Shown here in pieces: positions 1-8,010 of a stretch of 42,094 nucleotides of DNA; within the stretch, counting starts at the first letter, position 1; the number at the start of each line of letters is the position of its first letter. The notes beneath the pieces were generated by a model. The model saw nothing but the letters and a program-made list of their open reading frames with translations. It did not search any database and was not told the DNA's origin. Position numbers and translations under genes: made by a program. Source of the DNA: Gemmatimonadota bacterium (GTDB lineage: Bacteria > Gemmatimonadota > Gemmatimonadetes > Gemmatimonadales > Gemmatimonadaceae); contig PMYN01000052.1 in assembly GCA_003171215.1 (NCBI GenBank), positions 19,336-61,429 of the forward strand. Reading direction: 5' to 3'.

Positions 1-524
1 ACGAGATGCGCCCCCTCGTCGTCCATCGCTTCCGTGACGACGGCGAGGCCCGTTTCGCGCTTGGCGAGCGCAAGCAACTCGAGTCCCTTGCGGCCGAGTC
101 CCTGGAAGGAGTAGGGCGAGCTGCGCGGCTTGAATGCACCGCCGCGGAGGGCGACCGCACCGGCGGCCTTCACCGCGCGCGCGGATTCGAGAATCTGCTG
201 CTCGGTCTCGACGGAGCACGGGCCGGCGATCACCGGGATCTCCTCGCCGCCGAACGCCACGCCGGGCGCGATCGTGACGATCGTGTTCTCGGGGCGCCAT
301 TCGCGCGACACCTGCTTGTACGGATTCGACACGTGAATCACACGCGCGACGCCGGCGAGCTCGATGATCAGCGAATCGTCGACGCGCCCGTCGTTGCCGA
401 CGAGCCCGACCGCCGTACGCTGCGCGCCGGGCATCGGGGCGGGCGTGTATCCCATCGCCCGAATTGCTTCGCACACGTGATCGACGTCTTCCTGCGTGGC
501 TTGGTGCGACATCACAACGAGCAT
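1..524 (-). CDS. aroF: 3-deoxy-7-phosphoheptulonate (DAHP) synthase, type I-beta, 3' end cut by the window edge
   Basis: This enzyme condenses phosphoenolpyruvate with erythrose 4-phosphate, the first committed step of the shikimate pathway to aromatic amino acids, in the cytoplasm. Only the N-terminal 174 residues are visible; the rest lies beyond position 1. Residues 1-75 form the ferredoxin/ACT-like regulatory domain of the Thermotoga-type enzyme. The barrel then begins, with GPCSVE at 101-106 and RGGAFKPR at 127-134, both family hallmarks that bind PEP. The ATG at 522-524 is chosen because it opens the regulatory domain. A second in-frame ATG four codons later is possible. It is the last gene of the leftward run and is separated from the FlgD-like gene by a hairpin, so it may have its own promoter in the A/T-rich stretch at about 555-585. 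Family assignment is firm; the symbol follows common usage for this subtype. Confidence 0.93.
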   Translation of the reverse strand, partial: MLVVMSHQATQEDVDHVCEAIRAMGYTPAPMPGAQRTAVGLVGNDGRVDDSLIIELAGVARVIHVSNPYKQVSREWRPENTIVTIAPGVAFGGEEIPVIAGPCSVETEQQILESARAVKAAGAVALRGGAFKPRSSPYSFQGLGRKGLELLALAKRETGLAVVTEAMDDEGAHL

Positions 525-593
525 CGGTCCTCAGTGGGGCGGGGGGCAGTATGCTTGAAATATAAACGGTTACGGGCTCTTAAAACGGCGAGG

Positions 594-624
594 AGCGACG
601 CCGTTCGTGCCGTCGCCCGTCGCT
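594..624 (-). terminator. Hairpin after the smc operon
   Basis: Arms agcgacg (594-600) and cgtcgct (618-624) pair perfectly over 7 bp and overlap the stop codon of the FlgD-like gene. On the minus strand a short T run (582-585) follows within about ten bases. This looks like a Rho-independent terminator or an RNA-end stabiliser separating that gene from aroF. The T run is short and offset, so the call is tentative. Confidence 0.4.
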
Positions 625-1660
625 ACTTGCCCTTGAAGAGCAGCTTCTTGGTCGAGGTGACTCCATCCCCCACAAACCGCACCAGATACACGCCCGGCGG
701 CACGGTACGGCCGGTGTCGTCGCGGCCGTCCCACGTGAGCCGGTCATCACAGCCGCTGTCGCTGCCCACGGCTGCCCTGCCGTAGCGGCCGGGCGGATAG
801 GTCGGGCCGAGCCCGCGGCCCGGTGTGACCTGCGCGACGTGATTGCCGCGGAGGTCGAGGATGTCGATGCGCACGTTGGACTGGTTCTTGAGGTCGAACC
901 AGATGCAGGTCGTGGACACCCGCGCGTTCGGGAACGGGTCGGGAAAATTCTGGTAGAGCACCGTCGCGAACGGGGAGTTGGCGCTGAGAATCACGAACGT
1001 CGAGAAGCTCTGCACGCGGATGCTGTCGCCCGTCGAGAGCCACGCCGTCACGGACCAGAGGTACGACGTATTCGTCTCGAGCGGCGCCGGCGCTTTGTAC
1101 ACGGTCTCGGGCTGAAAGCTCGTCTGCACCGGAAAACCATCGGCCCTTCGCGAGATCACGATCTCGAAGTTCCACGGCTTGACCGGCGCGTGCGTCGCGA
1201 CCGCAGTCCACAGGAACGACGGGAAGGTGGTGTCGACCGTCGAGCCGTTGAGGCCGTTCGGCGAGATCAGCGTGAGCCACGCCTGTGTCTGTCGCGGCCC
1301 GACGGCGTCGGTGACCAGATTCACGCCCTGCGCGGTGCGAATCCGGGCGCGCCACCAGATGCTGATCTTCTGCGGAAGCAGGCGCGGAATGACGATCGAG
1401 GCGGACGTGCCGACCACCGTGGTGTCTGCGAACAGCGCGCTGAAGTCCGCCGCCGTCGCGACCTGCAGGTCGATCTGGAGCGGCAGTTCCGTGGGCAGGA
1501 AGCCGGAGGTGGTCACCGTGAATGCGGGCGTGCCGTCGTGGATCGGATTGCCGGCGGGGCCCGTGACGACGACCGAGCCGGAGGTCTGGGCGCCGGCGGG
1601 CTGCGCGGCCAGCAGGACGGCCATGGCGAGCGCGCACGCCCGCAGCACGGCGCGCATCAA
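623..1660 (-). CDS. Secreted protein with C-terminal FlgD-Ig-like domain
   Basis: A 345-aa exported protein. Residues 1-24 are a signal peptide (RAVLRACALAMAVLLAAQP then AGA-Q). The middle region reads like fibronectin/Ig-type beta-sandwich repeats. The last 100 or so residues match the FlgD-Ig/CHU_C pattern, with NVRIDILDLRG near 260, LTWDGRDDTGRTVPPGVYLV near 315, and a basic tail ending KKLLFKGK. In Bacteroidota-like lineages such tails often act as sorting domains for outer-membrane secretion; whether that applies here is inference. The ATG at 1658-1660 overlaps the smc stop as ATGA, implying translational coupling, so it is the last gene of the smc operon. The substrate or partner is unknown. 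It may be a surface or matrix protein rather than a flagellar-hook cap, since no other flagellar gene is present in the window. Confidence 0.75.
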   Translation of the reverse strand: MMRAVLRACALAMAVLLAAQPAGAQTSGSVVVTGPAGNPIHDGTPAFTVTTSGFLPTELPLQIDLQVATAADFSALFADTTVVGTSASIVIPRLLPQKISIWWRARIRTAQGVNLVTDAVGPRQTQAWLTLISPNGLNGSTVDTTFPSFLWTAVATHAPVKPWNFEIVISRRADGFPVQTSFQPETVYKAPAPLETNTSYLWSVTAWLSTGDSIRVQSFSTFVILSANSPFATVLYQNFPDPFPNARVSTTCIWFDLKNQSNVRIDILDLRGNHVAQVTPGRGLGPTYPPGRYGRAAVGSDSGCDDRLTWDGRDDTGRTVPPGVYLVRFVGDGVTSTKKLLFKGK

Positions 1661-4600
1661 GCCGGTGCGGCCGCCAGCGGCTCCGCTCCGTCGACAGCCG
1701 GGCCGCGCATCCGCACGCTCACGAGCGACGACACGCCGGGCTCCTGCATCGTCACGCCGTACACGGCATCGGCCGCTTCGGTCGTCGTCCGCGGATTGTG
1801 CGTGATGACGATGAACTGCGTGTGGGTCTTGAACTGGTTGAGCATCTTCACGAAGCGGCCGATGTTGGCGTCGTCGAGCGGCGCGTCCACTTCGTCGAGC
1901 AGGCAGAATGGGCTCGGCTTGGTGAGGAAAATTCCGAACAGGAGTGAGAGCGCGACGAGTGCTCGTTCCCCACTAGAAAGCAGGTGGATCCTCTGCGTCT
2001 TCTTGCCGCGCGGCGACGCGTGGATCTCGATGTCGCAGTCGAGCGGCGCCTCCTCGTTCTCGAGGCGCAGGTCGCAGTCGCCGCCGCCGAAGAGCGTGTT
2101 GAAGATGTGCCGGAAGTGACTGCGCACTTCCTCGAACGTCTTCAGGAACATCTCGCGAGCCGTGACGTCGATCTCCTTGATCGCCTGCTGGAGCGAGACC
2201 TGCGCGTTCGCGAGGTCGTTGCGCTGCGACTGGAGGAACTCGAGTCGCTTCGTCTCCTCCTGGTGCTCCTCGATGGCGAGCGGGTTCACCGGTCCGAGCG
2301 ACTCGATGCTCTCGCGCAGCTGCTCGGCTTCGCTCCGCAGCGCGTCGTCTTCGGCGTCGACGGCGGTGTAGTCGGCGAACAGTTCGTCGAGGGGGCGGCG
2401 CCACTCGGTCTCGAGGCGCTCGCGGATCGCGGCGCGCCGGCCGGCGAGTTCGGTATGGCGAAGCTCCGCGTGGTGCAATCCGTCGCTGAGCGCCGTGGCC
2501 TCGTGTCGCGTGCGGTCGAGCGTGTGCTCGGCGTCCGCGAGCGCCGCATCGGCGGCGCGGACGCCGGCTTCCGCGCCGGCCTGGGCGGCTTCCGCCTCGG
2601 TCAGCGAGAGTTGACGGGCGGTGAGCTCGGCCCGCCACGCGTCCATCTGCCGCTCGAGCGCTGCATCGTCCTCCGAGAGCGCGGCGAGCTCTTGCTGCAG
2701 CGTCTGAAGCCTCAGCAGGGCACTTGCCTGCTCGCGCTCCAGGCGTTCACGCCGCTCGGATGCCACCTCACGCCGGGCCTGCGCCTGCGCGTGCGTCACC
2801 TGGGCGGCGGCACGTGCCTCTCGCGCGGCGTCCTGCCGGCGATCGGCGTCGCTCAGGGTGTCGCGGGCGGCGACGTCGGCACTCTCGGCTTCCGTGAGCG
2901 CCGCGGCCTCGCGATCCTGCGTCGCGATCCCCTCGGTGACTCTGGCGGTGAGTTCGTCGCGGCGGCCGGCGAGGCGCTCGGACAAGGCGACCGCATCGGC
3001 GAGCTCGCGCGTCGTGCGGAGGTGCGTGCGCTCGTGTTCGGCGCGTGCCTGCGCCGCTTCCTGAGAAACTCTATGGGCGCGCGTCGCCGCGTCCGCCGCG
3101 GCGCTCGCGGCCGCTTCGGCCTGCTCGAGGCTCGCGTGCACGCTCTGCAGCGTGGCGGCCGCCTGCGCGCGCGTCGCGTCCATGGCCGCCGAGGCGGCAC
3201 GCAGTTCGGAGAGCTCGGCGCGGCGGCGCAGCGGGCCGGCGCCGGCCTGCGTACCCGGAAGCCACACGGCTCCGCGCGCATCGACGAAGGCGCTGCCCGA
3301 ATCTTCCGCGTGCACGTGACCGAGGAGCGCGCCCACCCAGTCGCGCACGGGACCGTCGCTCTGCACGAGCGCTGAGAGCGCGCCCTCATCCGCGCCGCCG
3401 CCGTACGGCGACGGCTTCGCGTCGAGCGGGAGGAGCAGCAGCGGGCCCGGATTGGCCTGCGCGTGCCAGCGGCGCACGGCGTCGGCGGCGGCGCGATCGC
3501 GAACCACCACGGCGTGCACCGACGGTCCCAGAAAACGCTCGACGAGCAGCGCGGTGGCCGCGTCGGCGCCGATGTAGTCCGAGAGCGGACCGAGCACGGC
3601 GCCCGCGCCGAACTGCTCGCGGTCCCGCAGCAGGCGTGCCGCCGCCGGAGCGAGCCCGACGCGCTCGCGCTCGAGCCCCTCGAGTGCGCTCAGCTTGCCG
3701 TGCATGCCGGCGTGCTCTTCCTCGATGCGCCGCAATTCCGAACGAGCGGCGGCGTCGCGGTCCCGCCCGTCGTGCGCCGCGTCGTGCGCGGCGGCGAGGG
3801 TCGCATCGGCTTCGGCCGCTGCGGTGGCCGCGACGGCGAGCTGCTCGTCGGCGATCGCCAAGTCGCGCTGCGCAAGCCGCTGCTGCGACGCGAGCTGCTC
3901 GTGCTCCGCCGCCAGCGTGTGCGAGCGCTGGGCGACGTCGGCGAGTTCACGCTCGGCCCCTTCGCGCTCCAGCTCGAGACGGCGCAGGCGGTCGCGCAGC
4001 TCGCGCACGAGCTTGTCGGCGCGCTCGAGTCCATCACGGCGCATGGCGACGGCGCCGCGCGCTTCTTCCTCGGCGCCGACCTGACGCTGCAGCGCCTCGA
4101 CGGCCTCGCCGAGCGATGCGCCGGTGCGTTCCTCTTCTTCGCGAGCCGCGGCGAACTCGGCGACCACGCGCTCGCCGAGCGACGCTCCCTCACTGCGTTC
4201 CTGCTCGGCGCGCGTGCGGCGGTCCAGGGCATTGCGGTGCCGCTCCGCGGCCACGGCGATCTCGCCCTGCAGGGTGAGCGACGCCTCACGGGCATCGCTC
4301 ACGACCTTGTCGCGCTCGTGACGGCGGGCTTCCGCCGCGGCGCGCGCGGCGTGCGCGGCATCGCGAGCCTGCTCGGCGGCGTGCACCTGCTGCTGCGAGC
4401 CCGGCGCGCGGCCGCGCAGCTCCTCCAGCGCCAAGTCGAGCTGGCCGAGTTCGTCCTTCCACGCGGCCATCTCGCGCGATGCGAGCGTGAGCTCGACGGC
4501 GAAGCGCCGCGTGGTGATCTCGCCGTGACGCTCGGCGCGCTTGCGCTGGCGCGCGAGCGAACGCACCTGGCTCGTGACCTCGTTGACGAGATCGTCGAGG

Positions 4601-5169
4601 CGGGAGAGATCGGCGGTCGTCTGCTCGAGGCTGCGCTCGGTGCTGCGGCGGCGGTCACGGTACAGTCCGACGCCAGCGGCTTCCTCGAACAGCTCGCGAC
4701 GGTCGTCGGGGCGATCCGAGAGCAGCGCGTCGATCATGCGGCTCTCGATCACGACGCCGCTGTCGGCGCCGAGTCCGGTGCCGCGCACGAGGTCGTGGAT
4801 GTCGCGGAGGCGGCAGGGCGCACGGTTCAGGAAGTATTCGCTCTCACCCGCGCGCGAGAGGCGGCGCGTGATGACGACTTCCTGGAACGGCACGGGGAGC
4901 CCGCCGTCGTCGTTCGAAAAGTGCAGCGAGACCTCGGCGAGGTTGACCGCCTTTCGCGCGGACGACCCCTGGAAGATCACTTCCTCCATCTTCGCGCCGC
5001 GCAGCATGCGCGCGCGCTGCTCGCCGAGCACCCAGCGCACGGCGTCCGAAACGTTCGACTTGCCGCAGCCGTTCGGTCCGACGACCGCAGTGACGCCCGT
5101 GTCGAAGAGCATCTCGGTGGGGTCCGCGAACGACTTGAATCCGTGCAACTCGAGTTTCGTCAACTGCAC
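1657..5169 (-). CDS. smc: Chromosome segregation protein SMC
   Basis: SMC is the ATPase of the bacterial condensin complex; it works with ScpA and ScpB to organise and segregate the nucleoid. The 1170-aa length is typical. The Walker A motif GPNGCGKSN lies at residues 31-39, with the partner motif AVRWVLGEQ just after. Long Ala/Arg/Glu-rich coiled coils flank a hinge at roughly 500-620. The ABC signature LSSGERALVALSLLFG begins at 1064 and the Walker B LLDEVDAPLDD ends with DE at 1092-1093. The start is GTG (5167-5169), immediately left of the stop of the SPOR membrane protein gene; no ATG fits the conserved N-terminus. It sits fifth in the leftward operon. The scpA/scpB genes are not in the window. 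Confidence 0.97.
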   Translation of the reverse strand: MQLTKLELHGFKSFADPTEMLFDTGVTAVVGPNGCGKSNVSDAVRWVLGEQRARMLRGAKMEEVIFQGSSARKAVNLAEVSLHFSNDDGGLPVPFQEVVITRRLSRAGESEYFLNRAPCRLRDIHDLVRGTGLGADSGVVIESRMIDALLSDRPDDRRELFEEAAGVGLYRDRRRSTERSLEQTTADLSRLDDLVNEVTSQVRSLARQRKRAERHGEITTRRFAVELTLASREMAAWKDELGQLDLALEELRGRAPGSQQQVHAAEQARDAAHAARAAAEARRHERDKVVSDAREASLTLQGEIAVAAERHRNALDRRTRAEQERSEGASLGERVVAEFAAAREEEERTGASLGEAVEALQRQVGAEEEARGAVAMRRDGLERADKLVRELRDRLRRLELEREGAERELADVAQRSHTLAAEHEQLASQQRLAQRDLAIADEQLAVAATAAAEADATLAAAHDAAHDGRDRDAAARSELRRIEEEHAGMHGKLSALEGLERERVGLAPAAARLLRDREQFGAGAVLGPLSDYIGADAATALLVERFLGPSVHAVVVRDRAAADAVRRWHAQANPGPLLLLPLDAKPSPYGGGADEGALSALVQSDGPVRDWVGALLGHVHAEDSGSAFVDARGAVWLPGTQAGAGPLRRRAELSELRAASAAMDATRAQAAATLQSVHASLEQAEAAASAAADAATRAHRVSQEAAQARAEHERTHLRTTRELADAVALSERLAGRRDELTARVTEGIATQDREAAALTEAESADVAARDTLSDADRRQDAAREARAAAQVTHAQAQARREVASERRERLEREQASALLRLQTLQQELAALSEDDAALERQMDAWRAELTARQLSLTEAEAAQAGAEAGVRAADAALADAEHTLDRTRHEATALSDGLHHAELRHTELAGRRAAIRERLETEWRRPLDELFADYTAVDAEDDALRSEAEQLRESIESLGPVNPLAIEEHQEETKRLEFLQSQRNDLANAQVSLQQAIKEIDVTAREMFLKTFEEVRSHFRHIFNTLFGGGDCDLRLENEEAPLDCDIEIHASPRGKKTQRIHLLSSGERALVALSLLFGIFLTKPSPFCLLDEVDAPLDDANIGRFVKMLNQFKTHTQFIVITHNPRTTTEAADAVYGVTMQEPGVSSLVSVRMRGPAVDGAEPLAAAPA

Positions 5170-6480
5170 TTAGTACGTTCTCCCAGTTCGAAAGGCGAGG
5201 ACCGGCGCCACTCCCGCCGCGCGCAGCGCGGAGGCCAGCGGCGCGGCCTGAGCCGGCGTCTCGAAAGCGCCCGCGAACAGGCGAACGCTTCCATCGTGCT
5301 GCACCAACAGGTACGGGTTGAATCCGCGCTTCCGCCACGATTCGTGGAGACTCATCGCCTGCGTTCGCTCGATGTTGTCCACAAGCACCAGCGCGTACGG
5401 CACCTTCACCACGCGTCCCTCACCGCTGCGCACCAGCCGCTCGCGTCGCATTGCGCCGAGGAGCGAGTCGGCACCGGCGCGATCGTGCGACGCGCCGATG
5501 ATCACCTTGTACCACACGCTCGTCGAACCGCCGACGGTGACCGGCGAAACCGTCGCGCCGTTCTGTGAGGTGCCCTCTCCGTTATCCGCGAGAAATGAAT
5601 TTGCACCCGCGAGGGTGTTCGCCGCCATCACTTCCACTGCGAACGGCGCCGTACTGGACGTGTCCGCGGGGTTGACAGGATCGGTGAGCCGCACAGTGTC
5701 CGCGGGTGGAATTACCGTGGCTGGCGCGGCGGGAGCCGGAACAGCAGCGGTTCCCGCGGCCGCCTGAGGCATGGAGCGCTTCGCGATTGCCGCGCGATAA
5801 ATCGAGCTGATGCTGCTTCGTGCGAACCAACCCACGGCGACAATTGCAAGCAGCGTGGCGATCACCATGAGTGCCGCGCGCTGCCGGCCGCGATCGGCCG
5901 GCGCGCGCAGCGCATCGCGCGCCGGTTCCGGCGACGTGATCGTCGCGAGCACCTTGAGGCCTCGCGCGAACGATGGCGGCACGTCGACCAGCACGGTGCC
6001 ACCCGTGGCAGCGGCGAGCGCCGCCAACCCCGGAGCGTCCGCAGGAACCACCAGCATCAGGAACGCGCCGACCTTGGCGAAGCCGTTCACCAGTCGCGGC
6101 CAGCGCTCGTGTGCGAGGATCTCCTCGCATGCCACGGGCGGCGAGCCGGCGGGAAGAATGAAAAGCGAATCGCGGTCGGGCGCGGGGCGCGCGATGTCGT
6201 TGAGCGGCAAGCCTTGACGAAGGCAGTCCGAGAGGCCGAATGCGTCCTCGCCGCCCGCAACCGCGTACAGCGGCGCCGCCTCGCCGGTGAGGTCGCCGAG
6301 CGCGACGTGCCGGTGCTCGCTCTCCACCTGCGCGATCGCCAGCGCGACCCGCGCCGAATGTTCGGCGTTCGAGCCCACGATCAAGACCGCGGAGATTTCG
6401 CGCAACTGCCCGGCGATCCTGCGCCCTTCGTCTTCCCACCAGGTTGTTCCAGTCTGCCGCGGATCGAGCGGTGGTGTCAC
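5170..6480 (-). CDS. SPOR-domain single-pass membrane protein with degenerate P-loop-like N-terminus
   Basis: A 436-aa inner-membrane protein. The cytoplasmic part (1-200) resembles a RecA/BY-kinase-type fold: AVLIVGSNAEHSARVALAIA at 31-50 sits where a P-loop would be, but it lacks GKS/T. A single membrane helix spans about 202-220, and a Pro/Ala-rich periplasmic linker follows. From about 315 to the end are SPOR-like sequences, including YLLVQHDGSVRLFAGAF and a paralogous stretch near 320. SPOR domains bind glycan strands stripped of peptides at division septa. The start is GTG at 6478-6480, overlapping the upstream stop as GTGA; longer in-frame readings run through the neighbouring gene and are shadows. 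The gene directly precedes smc, which suggests a cell-division or septal-wall role (inference). Confidence 0.75.
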   Translation of the reverse strand: MTPPLDPRQTGTTWWEDEGRRIAGQLREISAVLIVGSNAEHSARVALAIAQVESEHRHVALGDLTGEAAPLYAVAGGEDAFGLSDCLRQGLPLNDIARPAPDRDSLFILPAGSPPVACEEILAHERWPRLVNGFAKVGAFLMLVVPADAPGLAALAAATGGTVLVDVPPSFARGLKVLATITSPEPARDALRAPADRGRQRAALMVIATLLAIVAVGWFARSSISSIYRAAIAKRSMPQAAAGTAAVPAPAAPATVIPPADTVRLTDPVNPADTSSTAPFAVEVMAANTLAGANSFLADNGEGTSQNGATVSPVTVGGSTSVWYKVIIGASHDRAGADSLLGAMRRERLVRSGEGRVVKVPYALVLVDNIERTQAMSLHESWRKRGFNPYLLVQHDGSVRLFAGAFETPAQAAPLASALRAAGVAPVLAFRTGRTY

Positions 6481-7991
6481 GGCGCGCCCTCGTAGACCCA
6501 GTAGGGAAGGCCAGTGCGCCTGCCCGCGCGCTCGGCCTCCTCCTTCGTGTCGAACGGTCCGTACACCACGCGATATACCGGTGTGCGATCGCTCACGCCC
6601 GGTACGACGCGCACCGCATGTCCGTCCACGGTGATCGACGCGGCCAGCGTCTTCGCCCGGTCTTCCGAGAGCAGCGCGGCGAACGAGAGCGTGAACGTGC
6701 CGTGTTTCGGCGCGCCGACGATCGCGCGCGGCGGCGGAACCGGCTCCGCAGCGCCCGGCGCGGGCTCGAGCGAGCGGGCAGCGCCCGGCGCTGCAGATGG
6801 AGCCGCAGATGGAGCCGCAGGCTGCGGCGCGGCGCGCGTGCTGTCCGCGGCGGCGGTGGCATCGGGGTCGGAGCCGAAGCTCACCGGCACGTCGAGCCCC
6901 TTGGCACGGGGACGGAATCCGTTCCAGCGGATGAGTGTCCACATGTCCGTCGCGCCCGCGAGAAAACGCGTGCGTTCCCGTTGCGATTCGGCACCGACGA
7001 TCACGACGTCGCTGTCCTGCAGCACCGCGAGACCGCCGTCGGGCCCCACCAGCGGCAGGTCGGCGCGCCACCGCGAGCGGACGGTGCCGATCGCACGCGA
7101 CGTGCCGATCGCGACGATGCGCACGGAATCGCCGGCGGCGCTGCGGGCGAGGAGGTAGCGGCCGTCGGGATCCATCCGCAGGGCGGTCGCGGTCCCCGCG
7201 ATGTCGATCGTGCGCTCGATCTCCTCCGTGAAGCGATCGACCACGGTGATCGACTTCTTTCCTTTCAGCGCGACGAAGATCCGGTCTCCGCTTGGCGTCG
7301 CCACCGCGTCCACCGCCTGGCCGGGAAGCCACACGGTGCGCGTACGCGTGAGGTCACGCGTGCGCACGCCGGCGAGTCCCGAATCGCCGATGAAATAGAG
7401 GCGGTCTCCGAGATCGGTGCGGACGAGCAGGTCGGCGTGCGGAACCGACGTCGTCTCGGTGACGCGCGGCTCCGGCGGATGCAACCGGCGGAGTTCGTGC
7501 CGGTTGCCGCTGTCGGTCAGCAGCACGAGCGAGCCGTCGGGCAGCGGCAGGAGCCCGCGCGGCGGCTGCTCCGGCGTGAACGTCCAGGTGCCGCTCGGCG
7601 TGAGCCTGCTGACGTCGTGCTTGGGCGTGAGCCCGTAGATCGCCCAGCCGTCGGCGCTTGCGAGGCCGGTCAGCGCGGTGGTCGCGGCGGCTCCGGCACT
7701 GCCCATGCGCAGGTCGAGCCGGCCGGGGACGCCGCGCGCGTCAACGTAGGCGAGCGAGCCCTGTGCGTCGTCGAACGCGAGCGTACGCGAGAGCACGGGC
7801 ACGCGCTGCGGCGACGACCAGAGCACCGAGTCGGAGCCCCAGCGATACGCCCTCGCCGTTCCGCCGTTTCCGGCGAGCCTGATGAAGACGGCGTCGGGAC
7901 CATTCGTCCCGCCCGCGAGCGGAGGGTACGCGCCCGTCGAGCCGCGCGAGCACGCGGCGAGGGCGAGAACGAGCAGGAGCGGGTAGCGCAC
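6477..7991 (-). CDS. Lipoprotein with beta-propeller-like repeats and C-terminal SPOR domain
   Basis: A 504-aa exported lipoprotein. The signal peptide ends in the lipobox LALAAC, with the acylated Cys at 14. Residues 30-340 contain repeated strand patterns such as VATPSGDRIFVALKGKKSIT and ALRMDPDGRYLLARS, typical of YVTN/WD40-like propellers. An Ala/Pro-rich linker follows, then a SPOR domain at about 430-504 (VYRVVYGPFDTKEEAERAG). The SPOR fold binds denuded peptidoglycan, so the protein is probably tethered to a membrane and drawn to the septum. It starts with GTG at 7989-7991, and its ribosome-binding G run lies inside a small hairpin. It overlaps the next gene by 4 bp, and the two SPOR proteins may act together. 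The exact function is unknown. Confidence 0.78.
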   Translation of the reverse strand: MRYPLLLVLALAACSRGSTGAYPPLAGGTNGPDAVFIRLAGNGGTARAYRWGSDSVLWSSPQRVPVLSRTLAFDDAQGSLAYVDARGVPGRLDLRMGSAGAAATTALTGLASADGWAIYGLTPKHDVSRLTPSGTWTFTPEQPPRGLLPLPDGSLVLLTDSGNRHELRRLHPPEPRVTETTSVPHADLLVRTDLGDRLYFIGDSGLAGVRTRDLTRTRTVWLPGQAVDAVATPSGDRIFVALKGKKSITVVDRFTEEIERTIDIAGTATALRMDPDGRYLLARSAAGDSVRIVAIGTSRAIGTVRSRWRADLPLVGPDGGLAVLQDSDVVIVGAESQRERTRFLAGATDMWTLIRWNGFRPRAKGLDVPVSFGSDPDATAAADSTRAAPQPAAPSAAPSAAPGAARSLEPAPGAAEPVPPPRAIVGAPKHGTFTLSFAALLSEDRAKTLAASITVDGHAVRVVPGVSDRTPVYRVVYGPFDTKEEAERAGRRTGLPYWVYEGAP

Positions 7992-8010
7992 CCCCCAAAC
8001 TAACGGGGGT
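7990..8010 (-). promoter_or_regulatory. Hairpin covering the ribosome-binding site of the SPOR lipoprotein gene
   Basis: Between the stop codon at 8011 and the GTG start at 7989-7991, the message reads ACCCCC, nine bases, then GGGGGT. The 6-bp stem holds the G-rich Shine-Dalgarno-like run and the first bases of the start codon. Ribosomes finishing the upstream cistron would melt it, so it could enforce translational coupling. The structure is seen; the function is inferred. Confidence 0.35.

Noticed and set aside
623-1660. Flagellar hook-capping protein FlgD
   Set aside because: Only the generic FlgD-Ig-like domain is shared; there is a signal peptide and no flagellar genes nearby.
839-5568. 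Long plus-strand open frames opposite smc and its neighbours
   Set aside because: Composition follows the complement of SMC coiled-coil codons; no motifs.
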